DNA of 64,000 nt from Alphaproteobacteria bacterium. Lineage in GTDB: Bacteria; Pseudomonadota; Alphaproteobacteria; UBA6615. The stretch is from assembly GCA_021774445.1 (NCBI GenBank), contig JAJFJA010000006.1:1-64000 (forward strand), read 5' to 3'. The notes below the pieces were generated by a model, which did not search any database, was not told the DNA's origin, and worked only from the letters and a program-made list of their open reading frames with translations. The position numbers and the translations under genes were made by a program. This document shows positions 40,879 through 48,518 of the stretch, piece after piece; within the stretch, counting starts at the first letter, position 1; each line of letters starts with the position of its first letter.

Positions 40879-41850
40879 ATGGCACACTATCTGATCGGGC
40901 GGCTGGCCGAGGCCCTAGTCGTCCTGATCATCATGTCGTTTGTCATTTTCTTCCTGATCGCCCTGATGCCTGGCGATCCCATCGACGTCATGATTGCGTC
41001 CAACCCCGAACTCACGCCGGCCGATGCGGTGCGATTGCGCGCCCTGCATGGTCTCGATCTGCCGATTTGGCAACGTTACGTCAACTGGCTCACCGCGGCT
41101 CTCGGCGGCGATCTAGGCTTCTCCCGTAACTTCAATCGGCCGGTTTTCGAGGTCTTGCTGCCGCGGCTTGGCAACACCGTCATCCTGCTGGGCATCAGCT
41201 CCATACTCGCCATCGCCATCGCCATCCCCCTTGGCATCATCGCCGCCCTGCGGCCTCACTCCCTCGCCGATGGCGCCGTCAATTTGTTCTGCTTCGCCGG
41301 CATCTCGATCCCGCCATTCTGGTTTGCCATTCTGCTGATCATGCTGTTTGCCGTCACCCTGGGCCTGCTGCCGGCCGGCGGCGTCGAGCCCATTGACGGC
41401 GGCGGCCTCGCCGGCCGCGCCCGCCATCTCATATTGCCGGTTGCCGCCCTGGCGCTGGCCAGTCTGGCCGGCTTCACCCGCTTCATGCGGGCCTCGATGA
41501 TGGAGGCCTTACGCCAGGACTATATCCGCACCGCCCGCGCCAAAGGCCTCACCGACCGCCGCGTCGTCATCGGCCACGCGTTGCGCAACGCCATGTTGCC
41601 GCTCGTCACCATTATCGCCCTCGATTTCGGCAGCCTGTTTTCCGGCGCTCTCGTCACCGAGACGGTGTTCGCCTATCTCGGCATGGGCAAGCTCATCGTC
41701 GATGCTATTTTCGGCAACGACTTCAATCTCGCTCTGGTAGCCCTGCTGATGGCGACTTTCGTCGTCCTGATCGGCAATCTGTTGGCCGATGTCGGTTATG
41801 CCTTCCTCGACCCGCGGATCAGTTTTCGCAGCCTTGAGGCGCGGCGATGA
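40879..41850 (+). CDS. DppB-like ABC permease
   Basis: A 323-residue inner-membrane permease. The first helix is followed by MPGDPIDVMIASNPELTPADAVRLRALHGLDLP, typical of DppB/OppB. The EAA loop is MEALRQDYIRTARAKGLTDRRVVIGHALRNAMLPLVT. It is 30 bases downstream of the binding protein and overlaps the next permease (ATGA). Confidence 0.92.
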   Translation: MAHYLIGRLAEALVVLIIMSFVIFFLIALMPGDPIDVMIASNPELTPADAVRLRALHGLDLPIWQRYVNWLTAALGGDLGFSRNFNRPVFEVLLPRLGNTVILLGISSILAIAIAIPLGIIAALRPHSLADGAVNLFCFAGISIPPFWFAILLIMLFAVTLGLLPAGGVEPIDGGGLAGRARHLILPVAALALASLAGFTRFMRASMMEALRQDYIRTARAKGLTDRRVVIGHALRNAMLPLVTIIALDFGSLFSGALVTETVFAYLGMGKLIVDAIFGNDFNLALVALLMATFVVLIGNLLADVGYAFLDPRISFRSLEARR

Positions 41851-42788
41851 CCAGCTTTACCCCCATCGCGGCACCGGCATCGGCCGAACCCGCCCCGATC
41901 CCGTTATGGCGCCGCTTCCTCGCGCACCGGCTTGCTGCCATTTGCGCCGTCATTCTCGTGGCGATCACCGCCGCCGCCCTGGCCGCGCCATTGGTCGAAC
42001 GCGCCCTCGGCCTCGACGCCAACAGCGTCGACATTTTCAACCGCTTTGGCCCGCCCGACGGCACCCACTGGCTCGGCACCGACGAATTGGGCCGCGATAT
42101 GCTGCTGCGTCTGCTCTATGGCGGCCGTGTCTCGCTCCTGGTTGGCCTCGCCGTCGCCCTCGGCGCCTCGCTCATCGGCAGCACCGTCGGCGTCGTCGCC
42201 GGCTACTACGGCGGTCGGCTCGATTCGGTTCTGATGCGGCTGACTGACGGCTTCATCGCCCTCCCCGTCCTGCCATTGCTGATCGTGCTCGCGGCGATCG
42301 ATCTCAACAAGCTGCCGATTCCAGCCGTGATCGCGGACTCCCAGGCCGTCAGCCTCTATCGCATCATCATCATCATCGCGCTCGTCGGCTGGACCACGGT
42401 GGCCCGACTGGTTCGCAGCGCCACTCTCTCGGTGCGCACCCGCGAATTCGTCCTCGCTGCCGAGGCCCTGGGGGCTACGCCGCCCCGGATCATGGCTCGG
42501 CACATCCTGCCCAATGTCGTTTCGCCCATCGTCGTCGCCACCACTCTCAGTATCGGCGCCGTCATCCTTCTCGAATCCGTCTTGAGTTTCCTCGGTCTCG
42601 GTGTCCAACCACCGATCCCCAGTTGGGGCAACATGCTGACCAATGCCCAGGAACTCATGTCCACCGCCCCCCATCTCGCCGTCTATCCGGGACTATTCAT
42701 CTTCGTGACGGTCATCGCTTTCAACTTCCTCGGCGACGGTTTACAGGACGCTCTCGACCCCCGAGCCTCCCAGCCCAAGGGCTTTTGA
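41847..42788 (+). CDS. DppC-like ABC permease
   Basis: A 313-residue permease partner of the preceding gene. It contains the DppC N-terminal domain (WRRFLAHRLAAICAVIL), GTDELGRDMLLRLLYGGRVSLLVG and the EAA loop VRTREFVLAAEALGATPPRIMARHILPNVVSPIVV. Start overlaps the DppB-like stop (ATGA). No DppD/DppF ATPases follow; they must be encoded elsewhere or shared. Confidence 0.92.
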   Translation: MTSFTPIAAPASAEPAPIPLWRRFLAHRLAAICAVILVAITAAALAAPLVERALGLDANSVDIFNRFGPPDGTHWLGTDELGRDMLLRLLYGGRVSLLVGLAVALGASLIGSTVGVVAGYYGGRLDSVLMRLTDGFIALPVLPLLIVLAAIDLNKLPIPAVIADSQAVSLYRIIIIIALVGWTTVARLVRSATLSVRTREFVLAAEALGATPPRIMARHILPNVVSPIVVATTLSIGAVILLESVLSFLGLGVQPPIPSWGNMLTNAQELMSTAPHLAVYPGLFIFVTVIAFNFLGDGLQDALDPRASQPKGF

Positions 42789-42822
42789 GCCGCCGAGTGG
42801 CCTGGTTTTGGCCATTTGCCCC

Positions 42823-42850
42823 TTGGCAGACCTAGGTCCCTGTGCTAAAT
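42823..42850 (+). promoter_or_regulatory. Candidate sigma-70 promoter for rpsU
   Basis: TTGGCA (42823-42828), 16 bases, then CTAAAT (42845-42850) resembles -35/-10 elements about 95 bases before the S21 gene. It is a pattern match only. Confidence 0.3.
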
Positions 42851-42946
42851 CCCGGCAACGCCCGGTTGCGTTAGGTTTCCGGGCCAATCACTATTGCGCC
42901 CACGGCTGGCCGACCCGCCGGGCTGGGGCAACCAGGAGGACGGGTC

Positions 42947-43153
42947 ATCGTTCAGGTCGTTGTCCGCGACAACAATGTCGATCAAGCTCTCAAAGCGCTG
43001 AAGAAAAAGATGCAGCGCGAGGGCGTATTCCGTGAAATGAAGCTCCGCCGAAATTACGAGAAGCCGTCGGAGAAGCGCGCCCGGGAAAAGGCCGAGGCCG
43101 TGCGCCGTGCCCGCAAGCTGGCGCGAAAAAAGCGGGAGCGCGAGGGCGGTTAG
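42947..43153 (+). CDS. rpsU: 30S ribosomal protein S21, apparent ATC start
   Basis: Sixty-eight codons: after the first codon the protein reads [20 protein letters not shown], then [28 protein letters not shown], the standard S21 sequence of alphaproteobacteria. There is no ATG, GTG or TTG in frame near the expected N-terminus; the only internal ATG would remove the first 20 residues. A perfect AGGAGG (42934-42939) is exactly 7 bases before the ATC at 42947, so ATC appears to be the initiation codon unless one base (ATG read as ATC) is wrong. S21 helps 30S initiation. Gene finders restricted to usual starts would miss it. Confidence 0.93.
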   Translation: MVQVVVRDNNVDQALKALKKKMQREGVFREMKLRRNYEKPSEKRAREKAEAVRRARKLARKKREREGG

Positions 43154-43219
43154 CGCCCGCGCCCACTCTTACGACGTTGATGAACAAACGAATGCCGCAC
43201 GCATAGAGCTGTGCCGCAT

Positions 43220-43253
43220 CCGATGGCGGTCACCGGTCAGGTATCGCCATCGG
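43220..43253. terminator. Hairpin between convergent rpsU and pntB
   Basis: CCGATGGCG (43220-43228) pairs with CGCCATCGG (43245-43253) around a 16-base loop. Position between the stops of convergent genes suggests a transcript end; there is no T-run. Confidence 0.45.
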
Positions 43254-43267
43254 GAACCGCCCGCCCC

Positions 43268-44671
43268 TTAGTGGCCGCCGACCTCGAGCGCCTTGACGAT
43301 GCCCTCGCACATTTTCTTGGCATCGCCGAACAACATCATCGTGTTGTCGCGATAGAACAGCTCGTTGTCGACACCGGCATAGCCTGAAGCCAGCGAGCGC
43401 TTGACGAACAGCACCGTCCCCGCCTCTTCGACATTCAGCACCGGCATGCCGTAGATCGGACTCGCCTTGTCGGTCTTGGCCGCCGGATTGGTGATGTCAT
43501 TGGCACCGATGACGAAAGCCACATCCGTCATCGCGAAATCGCGGTTGATCTCGTCCAGTTCCAACACCTCGTCATAGGGCACCGAGGCTTCCGCCAGCAA
43601 CACGTTCATATGGCCCGGCATCCGTCCCGCCACCGGGTGGATGGCGTAGCGCACCTTCACGTCGCGGGCCTTGAGCAAATCCACCATCTCACGCAAGGCG
43701 TGCTGGGCCTGGGCCACGGCCATGCCGTAACCCGGGATGATGATCACTGAATCCGCCTGCCCCATGATGAAGGCCGCATCGTCGGCCGCGCCCTGCTTGA
43801 CCGTCCGGTCGCCCTGAATGTCGCTCGATGGCCCGGCAGCCTCGCCGCCGAAGCCGCCTAGAATAACGTTGAAGAACGAGCGGTTCATCCCCTTGCACAT
43901 GATGTAGCTGAGGATGGCACCGGACGAGCCCACCAACGCCCCGACGACGATCAGCAGCGGATTGGCCAGGGTGAAGCCGATACCGGCCGCCGCCCAACCC
44001 GAATAGGAGTTGAGCATCGAGATCACCACCGGCATATCGGCACCGCCGATGGGCACGATGATCAGAACCCCGAGCAACAGCGCCAACAGCACGATCAGCC
44101 AGAAGATGAACGCCGACTGCGCCGCCACGAACCACACCACCAGCAGGACCAGCACGATCCCCAGCACCAGATTCAACAAATGCTGGCCCGTGAACACCAT
44201 CGGTTTGCCGGTGATGATCCCCTGCAACTTGCCGAAGGCGATGATCGATCCGGTAAAGGTGATGGCGCCGATCGCCACGCCGATCGACATCTCGACCAGG
44301 CTGCCGCCCGGAATTTCGCCGGACACGCCGATCCCATAGGCCTCAGGCGCGTAAAACGCCGCGGCGGCGACGAACACCGCCGCCAAGCCGACCAGCGAAT
44401 GAAACGCCGCCACCAATTGCGGCAGCGCCGTCATCTCGATCCTTCGCGCGATCACCGTGCCGATGGCGCCGCCGATCAGCACACCGATGATAATGGTGCC
44501 GAACGACACCACCCCCGGCAGCGCCAGCGTCGTGATTACGGCGATGACCATGCCGGTGATTGCGTAGATATTGCCCATCCGGGCGCTCGTCGGCGAGCTC
44601 AGCCCACGCAGCGCCATGATGAAACAGACGCTGGCGACCAGATAGGCGACGGCGGAAACGGATTCTGACAT
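43268..44671 (-). CDS. pntB: NAD(P) transhydrogenase subunit beta
   Basis: A 467-residue inner-membrane protein: nine or so membrane helices (domain II part) followed by the NADP-binding domain III (VIIIPGYGMAVAQAQHALREM, GRMPGHMNVLLAEASVPYDEV, GANDITNPAA, YAGVDNELFYRDNTMMLFGDAKK). The enzyme couples hydride transfer from NADH to NADP with inward proton movement, supplying NADPH. It is last in the pntA-pntAB-pntB order on this strand, 12 bases after the alpha-2 gene. Confidence 0.95.
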   Translation of the reverse strand: MSESVSAVAYLVASVCFIMALRGLSSPTSARMGNIYAITGMVIAVITTLALPGVVSFGTIIIGVLIGGAIGTVIARRIEMTALPQLVAAFHSLVGLAAVFVAAAAFYAPEAYGIGVSGEIPGGSLVEMSIGVAIGAITFTGSIIAFGKLQGIITGKPMVFTGQHLLNLVLGIVLVLLVVWFVAAQSAFIFWLIVLLALLLGVLIIVPIGGADMPVVISMLNSYSGWAAAGIGFTLANPLLIVVGALVGSSGAILSYIMCKGMNRSFFNVILGGFGGEAAGPSSDIQGDRTVKQGAADDAAFIMGQADSVIIIPGYGMAVAQAQHALREMVDLLKARDVKVRYAIHPVAGRMPGHMNVLLAEASVPYDEVLELDEINRDFAMTDVAFVIGANDITNPAAKTDKASPIYGMPVLNVEEAGTVLFVKRSLASGYAGVDNELFYRDNTMMLFGDAKKMCEGIVKALEVGGH

Positions 44672-44683
44672 TGATGCGCTCCG

Positions 44684-45094
44684 CTACTTCTTTTTCCGGA
44701 ACATGGAGAGCATCCTCTGGGTCACGATAAACCCGCCGAAGATGTTGATCGACGCCAGCACGACGGCGATAAATCCGAAGGTCTTGGACAAGCTGACCCC
44801 GGCCGGCCCGGCGGCGATCAGGGCCCCAACGACGATCACCGAAGAGATCGCGTTGGTCACGCTCATCAGCGGCGAGTGCAGCGCCGGCGTCACGTTCCAC
44901 ACCACGTAGTAACCGACGAAGACCGCCAGCACGAACACGGTAAGGAGGAACACGAACGGATCGCCACCGCCATGGGCGGCACTTTCCACCACCAACTGCG
45001 TCGCCTCATCGGCCAGTTGTGCCGCCTGCCCGGCCAACCGCGCCGCCTCTGTCGCCAGTTGGCTGGCGCTGTCGGCAAGAGTCGCGGGGTCCAT
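44684..45094 (-). CDS. pntAB: NAD(P) transhydrogenase subunit alpha-2
   Basis: A 136-residue protein. An Ala/Gln-rich N-terminal segment (about 1-40, repeated AxLAxxAxQL units) is followed by three membrane helices: [33 protein letters not shown] and [19 protein letters not shown], ending [11 protein letters not shown]. This is the separate domain II fragment of alphaproteobacterial Pnt complexes. The gene starts 3 bases after pntA ends. The unusual length lies in the N-terminal extension. Confidence 0.92.
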   Translation of the reverse strand: MDPATLADSASQLATEAARLAGQAAQLADEATQLVVESAAHGGGDPFVFLLTVFVLAVFVGYYVVWNVTPALHSPLMSVTNAISSVIVVGALIAAGPAGVSLSKTFGFIAVVLASINIFGGFIVTQRMLSMFRKKK

Positions 45095-45097
45095 TGC

Positions 45098-46531
45098 TCA
45101 GGCCCCCTTTTCGCTATCGTCGCCGCTCTCCGCGGCCTTATCTTCACCACCAGCTTTCGGCGCGGGCTCAGCGGCCTTCGGCGCCGGCTCAACGGCCTTC
45201 GGCGCGGGCTCAGCCGCCTTCGGCGTGGACTCAGCCGCCTTCGGCGTGAGCTCAGCCGCCTTCGGCGTGGACTCAGCCGCCTTCGGCGCGGGCTCGGCCG
45301 CCTTCGGCGCGGGCTCAGCCGCCTTCGGCGCGGGCTCAGCCGCCTTCGGCGTGGACTCAGCCGCCTTCGGCGCGGCTTCCGCTTCCTTCGGCGCAAACAG
45401 CGGATGGACGATCTTGCCGTCCCGGGTCAGGCATGTGCCTTGCACGATTTCGTCGTCCCAATCGATCTTCAGCGCCTTGCTTTCCGGATCGATCAGCAAG
45501 CTGACGAAATTCAGCAGGTTCCGGGAATACATCGCCGACGCGTCCACCGCCACCCGGCTCGGCGTGTTGAGATGGCCGACAATCGCCACGCCATGTTTGG
45601 TCACCACCTTGCCGGGCTCGGAGAGCGCACAGTTGCCACCCTGCTCCACCGCCAAATCGACAATCACCGAACCCGGCTTCATCGATTTGACCATCTCCGC
45701 CGACACCAGCTCCGGCGCCGGCCGGCCGGGAATCAGTGCCGTCGTGATCACGATATCCTGCTTGGCGATGGTTTGCGCCACCAGCTCCGCCTGCCGCTTC
45801 TTGTAGTCCTCCGACATCTCTTTCGCATAACCGCCGGCGGTCTCGGCTTGCGCCGTCTCTTCGCTCTCCACCATCACGAAGCTGGCGCCCAAGCTCTCCA
45901 CTTGCTCCTTCGCCACCGGCCGCACGTCGGTCGCCGACACCACCGCGCCCAGCCGCCGCGCCGTGGCGATCGCTTGCAAGCCGGCGACCCCGGCACCCAT
46001 CACGAACACCCGTGCCGGGTTGATCCGCCCCGCCGCGGTCATCATCATCGGCATCGCCCGGCCAAACACCTCATTGGCGTCGAGCACCGACTTGTAACCG
46101 GCCAGATTGGATTGGGAACTCAGCACATCCATGCTCTGCGCCCGTGTGATCCGCGGCACCAGTTCCATCGCGAACGCCGCCACATTACCTTTCGCATACG
46201 CCTCCAGCGCCGCCGCATCGCCGCTGGGATTGAGCACCCCGATCAGCAGCGCCCCGTCTTTCAGCAAGGCGATCTCATCATTGCCTTCGGCCTTGGTCAT
46301 CGGCCGCTGGACTTTGAGCACCATATCGGCGTCGCCATAGGTACTCGCGGCATCTTTGGCCACGGTTGCCCCGGCCTGCCGGTAGTCGGCATCGGGGATC
46401 GCCGCGCCGACACCGGCACCTTTTTCCACCACGACATCCGCCCCCAGCGCCACGAAGCGCTTGACGGTCTCGGCAGTTGCCGCCACCCGCGACTCATGCG
46501 GTCGACGCTCCTTCGGTATCGCAATTCTCAT
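45098..46531 (-). CDS. pntA: NAD(P) transhydrogenase subunit alpha-1 with a heptad-repeat C-terminal tail
   Basis: About 477 residues. The first 375 are the NAD-binding domain I, starting RIAIPKERRPHESRVAAT, with the NAD fold VFVMGAGVAGLQAIATARRLGAVVSATDVR and GSVIVDLAVEQGGNC. The remainder is a tail of eleven seven-residue units of the type PKAAEPA/PKAAEST/PKAAELT, encoded by 21-bp repeats (45154-45375). The tail is followed by GGEDKAAESGDDSEKGA. Domain I proteins normally end near residue 380. The start is the ATG at 46531; the longer frame to 46588 is not family-like. Confidence 0.92.
   Translation of the reverse strand: MRIAIPKERRPHESRVAATAETVKRFVALGADVVVEKGAGVGAAIPDADYRQAGATVAKDAASTYGDADMVLKVQRPMTKAEGNDEIALLKDGALLIGVLNPSGDAAALEAYAKGNVAAFAMELVPRITRAQSMDVLSSQSNLAGYKSVLDANEVFGRAMPMMMTAAGRINPARVFVMGAGVAGLQAIATARRLGAVVSATDVRPVAKEQVESLGASFVMVESEETAQAETAGGYAKEMSEDYKKRQAELVAQTIAKQDIVITTALIPGRPAPELVSAEMVKSMKPGSVIVDLAVEQGGNCALSEPGKVVTKHGVAIVGHLNTPSRVAVDASAMYSRNLLNFVSLLIDPESKALKIDWDDEIVQGTCLTRDGKIVHPLFAPKEAEAAPKAAESTPKAAEPAPKAAEPAPKAAEPAPKAAESTPKAAELTPKAAESTPKAAEPAPKAVEPAPKAAEPAPKAGGEDKAAESGDDSEKGA
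45154..45375 (-). repeat. 21-bp tandem repeat within pntA
   Basis: Eleven units spaced 21 bp each contain CCTTCGGCG on the plus strand. They encode a Pro-Lys-Ala-Ala-Glu heptad array in frame. Unit-to-unit differences (PA, ST, LT, one VE) show that repeats have expanded and diverged. Confidence 0.9.
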
Positions 46532-46639
46532 GTCGGTAGAATTCCTCGGGACTGACCGGTTGCGAATGCCCCCCAACCGCTCCGGCATGCGCGCGTAATG
46601 TGCCCCGCAGCCGCGCTTAGGACAAGAGTTTTGGCAAAA

Positions 46640-47185
46640 TCAAGGCGACGGCAGCAATGCAAACAGCTCTTCCGCCGTCAGATGAGTGATGCTGCTGCCC
46701 TCCTCATAGACGAAGCTGTGCAGCGCCCTGCCATCGCGGTCGAAGACGAATAGGGCCGGCAACGACCCGATACCGCCGAACGCCTCACTGACCGCGCGGG
46801 TCCCTTCAACCGCCGTAATATGTGGGTCCACCCGATCGAGCATCCGCATCAACCGCGTCGACTCGGCCGGGTAGTGGCCGGCGTCTTCCAGCCAGTTGAC
46901 CGCGACCACCTCCAGCTTGTCGGCGCCAACGGTCTTAATGAGTTTACGCAACTCCGTAAATTCCGCCCGGCACGGCACGCACCAACTAGCAAAAAACGCC
47001 ACCACCACTGGTTTGCCTTGTAGTTCCGCGGCCGCGATATCGCCGCCGCGCATCACCTCGAGCGCCGCCAGCATGCCGGCGATCTCCGGCGTCAGGACCA
47101 CGGGCTCCGCCTTCGCCCCTGCGGCCAAGAACAGCGGCAGCGCCAGCAGCGTCGCGGCCAGTCTAGTCCGCCAGCGGCACGCCAT
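46640..47185 (-). CDS. Exported thioredoxin-like (TlpA/ResA family) protein
   Basis: About 181 residues with a signal peptide (LAATLLALPLFLAAGAKAEP). The thioredoxin fold has the active site FFASWCVPCRAEF and the cis-Pro region GIGSLPALFVFDRDG. It acts in the periplasm as a thiol-disulfide reductase, possibly in cytochrome c maturation. It starts at the ATG at 47185, which overlaps the end of the UbiB-like kinase gene by 23 bases; a longer frame to 47233 is unlikely because it would add an uncharacteristic prefix. Confidence 0.85.
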   Translation of the reverse strand: MACRWRTRLAATLLALPLFLAAGAKAEPVVLTPEIAGMLAALEVMRGGDIAAAELQGKPVVVAFFASWCVPCRAEFTELRKLIKTVGADKLEVVAVNWLEDAGHYPAESTRLMRMLDRVDPHITAVEGTRAVSEAFGGIGSLPALFVFDRDGRALHSFVYEEGSSITHLTAEELFALLPSP

Positions 47186-48509
47186 GACGCCCCAGCGTAT
47201 CTTTCTGCCGTGTTGCAAGAGCGGCCTCGTCAAAATCGCCGATCAACTCGTGAAACAACTCATACCAGTTGATCTCCGCTTTCAAGCGTAGAAACACCGA
47301 CCCCAACCCGATCGCCGCCCGATCCATGAGGACGAACTCCCGCGGCGGCCGCACACCGCCGATCTGGCGCAACTCCTGGTGCACCTCATGGGCCACTCGG
47401 GCGCCATAGAGCCCGGAATCCTCCTGCTGGATGCGCTGGGTCTTGTTTTCCATGATCGGTGCATAGACGAAGCGCGCCCAGATATTCAACACCCGCACCA
47501 AATCGGCGGAAAGATTGGTGAAACCCCAGGTCTCGTATGCATAGACCGCCCGCGCCTCATCCCCCTCCCGCAGCGCGTGATACAGGTCGATGACCCCGCG
47601 GACAAAGCTTGGCTTGAACACCCGAATACAGCCGAAATCGAACAAATTCACCGACCCGTCTTCCGGCCGCACCGTGTAATTGCCCAGATGCGGATCGCCA
47701 TGGATGACCCCATAACCATAAAACGGCACATACCAGGCTCGGAACATGTTGTAGGCGACCCGGTTGCGGTCCGCATCGGCCCGCTCAAGATAATCCACCA
47801 TCGGCTCGCCATCGAGCCAGATCGTCGTCAGCAGCCGCCGCGTCGATAGCGTATCCACCACATCCGGCACATGCACCCCGGGCTCGTCGGCAAGAATTTC
47901 GCCATAAAGCCGGGTGTGTCGCGCCTCGCGCTCGTAGTCCAGCTCCTCAGTGAGCCGCTCTGCCAGTTCGGCGTGAATCTGCGACGTGTCCACCGCCTTG
48001 TCGCCGCGCTGGAAAATCGAGAACACCAGCTTCAGCTGCCGCACATCCGCTTCCACGGCAGAGGACATGTCCGGATATTGCAGCTTCGCCGCCACGATCC
48101 GACCGTCCGGACTTACCGCCCGATGGACTTGCCCCAGCGATGCGGCTTGCGCCGCCGCCGATTCAAAAGACGCGAAGTGGCCCTGCCAGTCCGGCCCCAG
48201 CTCGCTCGCCATCCGTCGTTTGACGAAGGGCCAGCCCATCGACGGCGCATTCGCCTGCAGTGCCGACAGCTCGGCGGCATATTCCTGCGGCAAGGCATCC
48301 GGGATCGTCGACAGAATCTGCGCCGCCTTCATCAGCGGACCCTTGAGCCCACCCAAGGCGACTTTGAGTTCGGCCGCGTGTTTGCCGCGGTCCAGGTTCA
48401 AACCCAGATAGCGGTTGCCGGCCAAGCGTGCCGCCGTGCCGCTTACCGCCACCCCGACCCGTGCGTAGCGTCCGACCCGACCGCGTAGGCTTGAGTCTTC
48501 CGACGCCAC
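47163..48509 (-). CDS. ABC1/UbiB/ADCK family atypical kinase
   Basis: A 448-residue protein of the UbiB/COQ8 family, linked to ubiquinone synthesis and lipid-dependent ATPase activity. The family KxGQ motif appears as MKAAQILSTIPDALPQEYA (so KAAQ, with Ala for Gly). The Ala-rich loop is AAAQAASLGQVHRAV, the catalytic region VIHGDPHLGNY and the metal site LFDFGCIR. There is no C-terminal membrane pair as in E. coli UbiB. It lies 9 bases after the oligoendopeptidase F gene and overlaps the thioredoxin-like gene. Confidence 0.85.
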   Translation of the reverse strand: MASEDSSLRGRVGRYARVGVAVSGTAARLAGNRYLGLNLDRGKHAAELKVALGGLKGPLMKAAQILSTIPDALPQEYAAELSALQANAPSMGWPFVKRRMASELGPDWQGHFASFESAAAQAASLGQVHRAVSPDGRIVAAKLQYPDMSSAVEADVRQLKLVFSIFQRGDKAVDTSQIHAELAERLTEELDYEREARHTRLYGEILADEPGVHVPDVVDTLSTRRLLTTIWLDGEPMVDYLERADADRNRVAYNMFRAWYVPFYGYGVIHGDPHLGNYTVRPEDGSVNLFDFGCIRVFKPSFVRGVIDLYHALREGDEARAVYAYETWGFTNLSADLVRVLNIWARFVYAPIMENKTQRIQQEDSGLYGARVAHEVHQELRQIGGVRPPREFVLMDRAAIGLGSVFLRLKAEINWYELFHELIGDFDEAALATRQKDTLGRHGVPLAD

Positions 48510-48518
48510 CCCGGGCCC

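Noticed and set aside
39082..40887. 601-codon open frame antisense to the family 5 binding protein
   Set aside because: Gly/Val/Asp-biased shadow of a real gene, no domain recognised.
45154..45375. Regular 21-bp repeats as a possible CRISPR array
   Set aside because: Units are contiguous without spacers and encode an in-frame heptad peptide.
44876..46555. 559-codon open frame opposite pntA/pntAB with Leu-Arg-Arg repeats
   Set aside because: The repeats are the antisense of the PntA heptad array; both Pnt subunits are certain.
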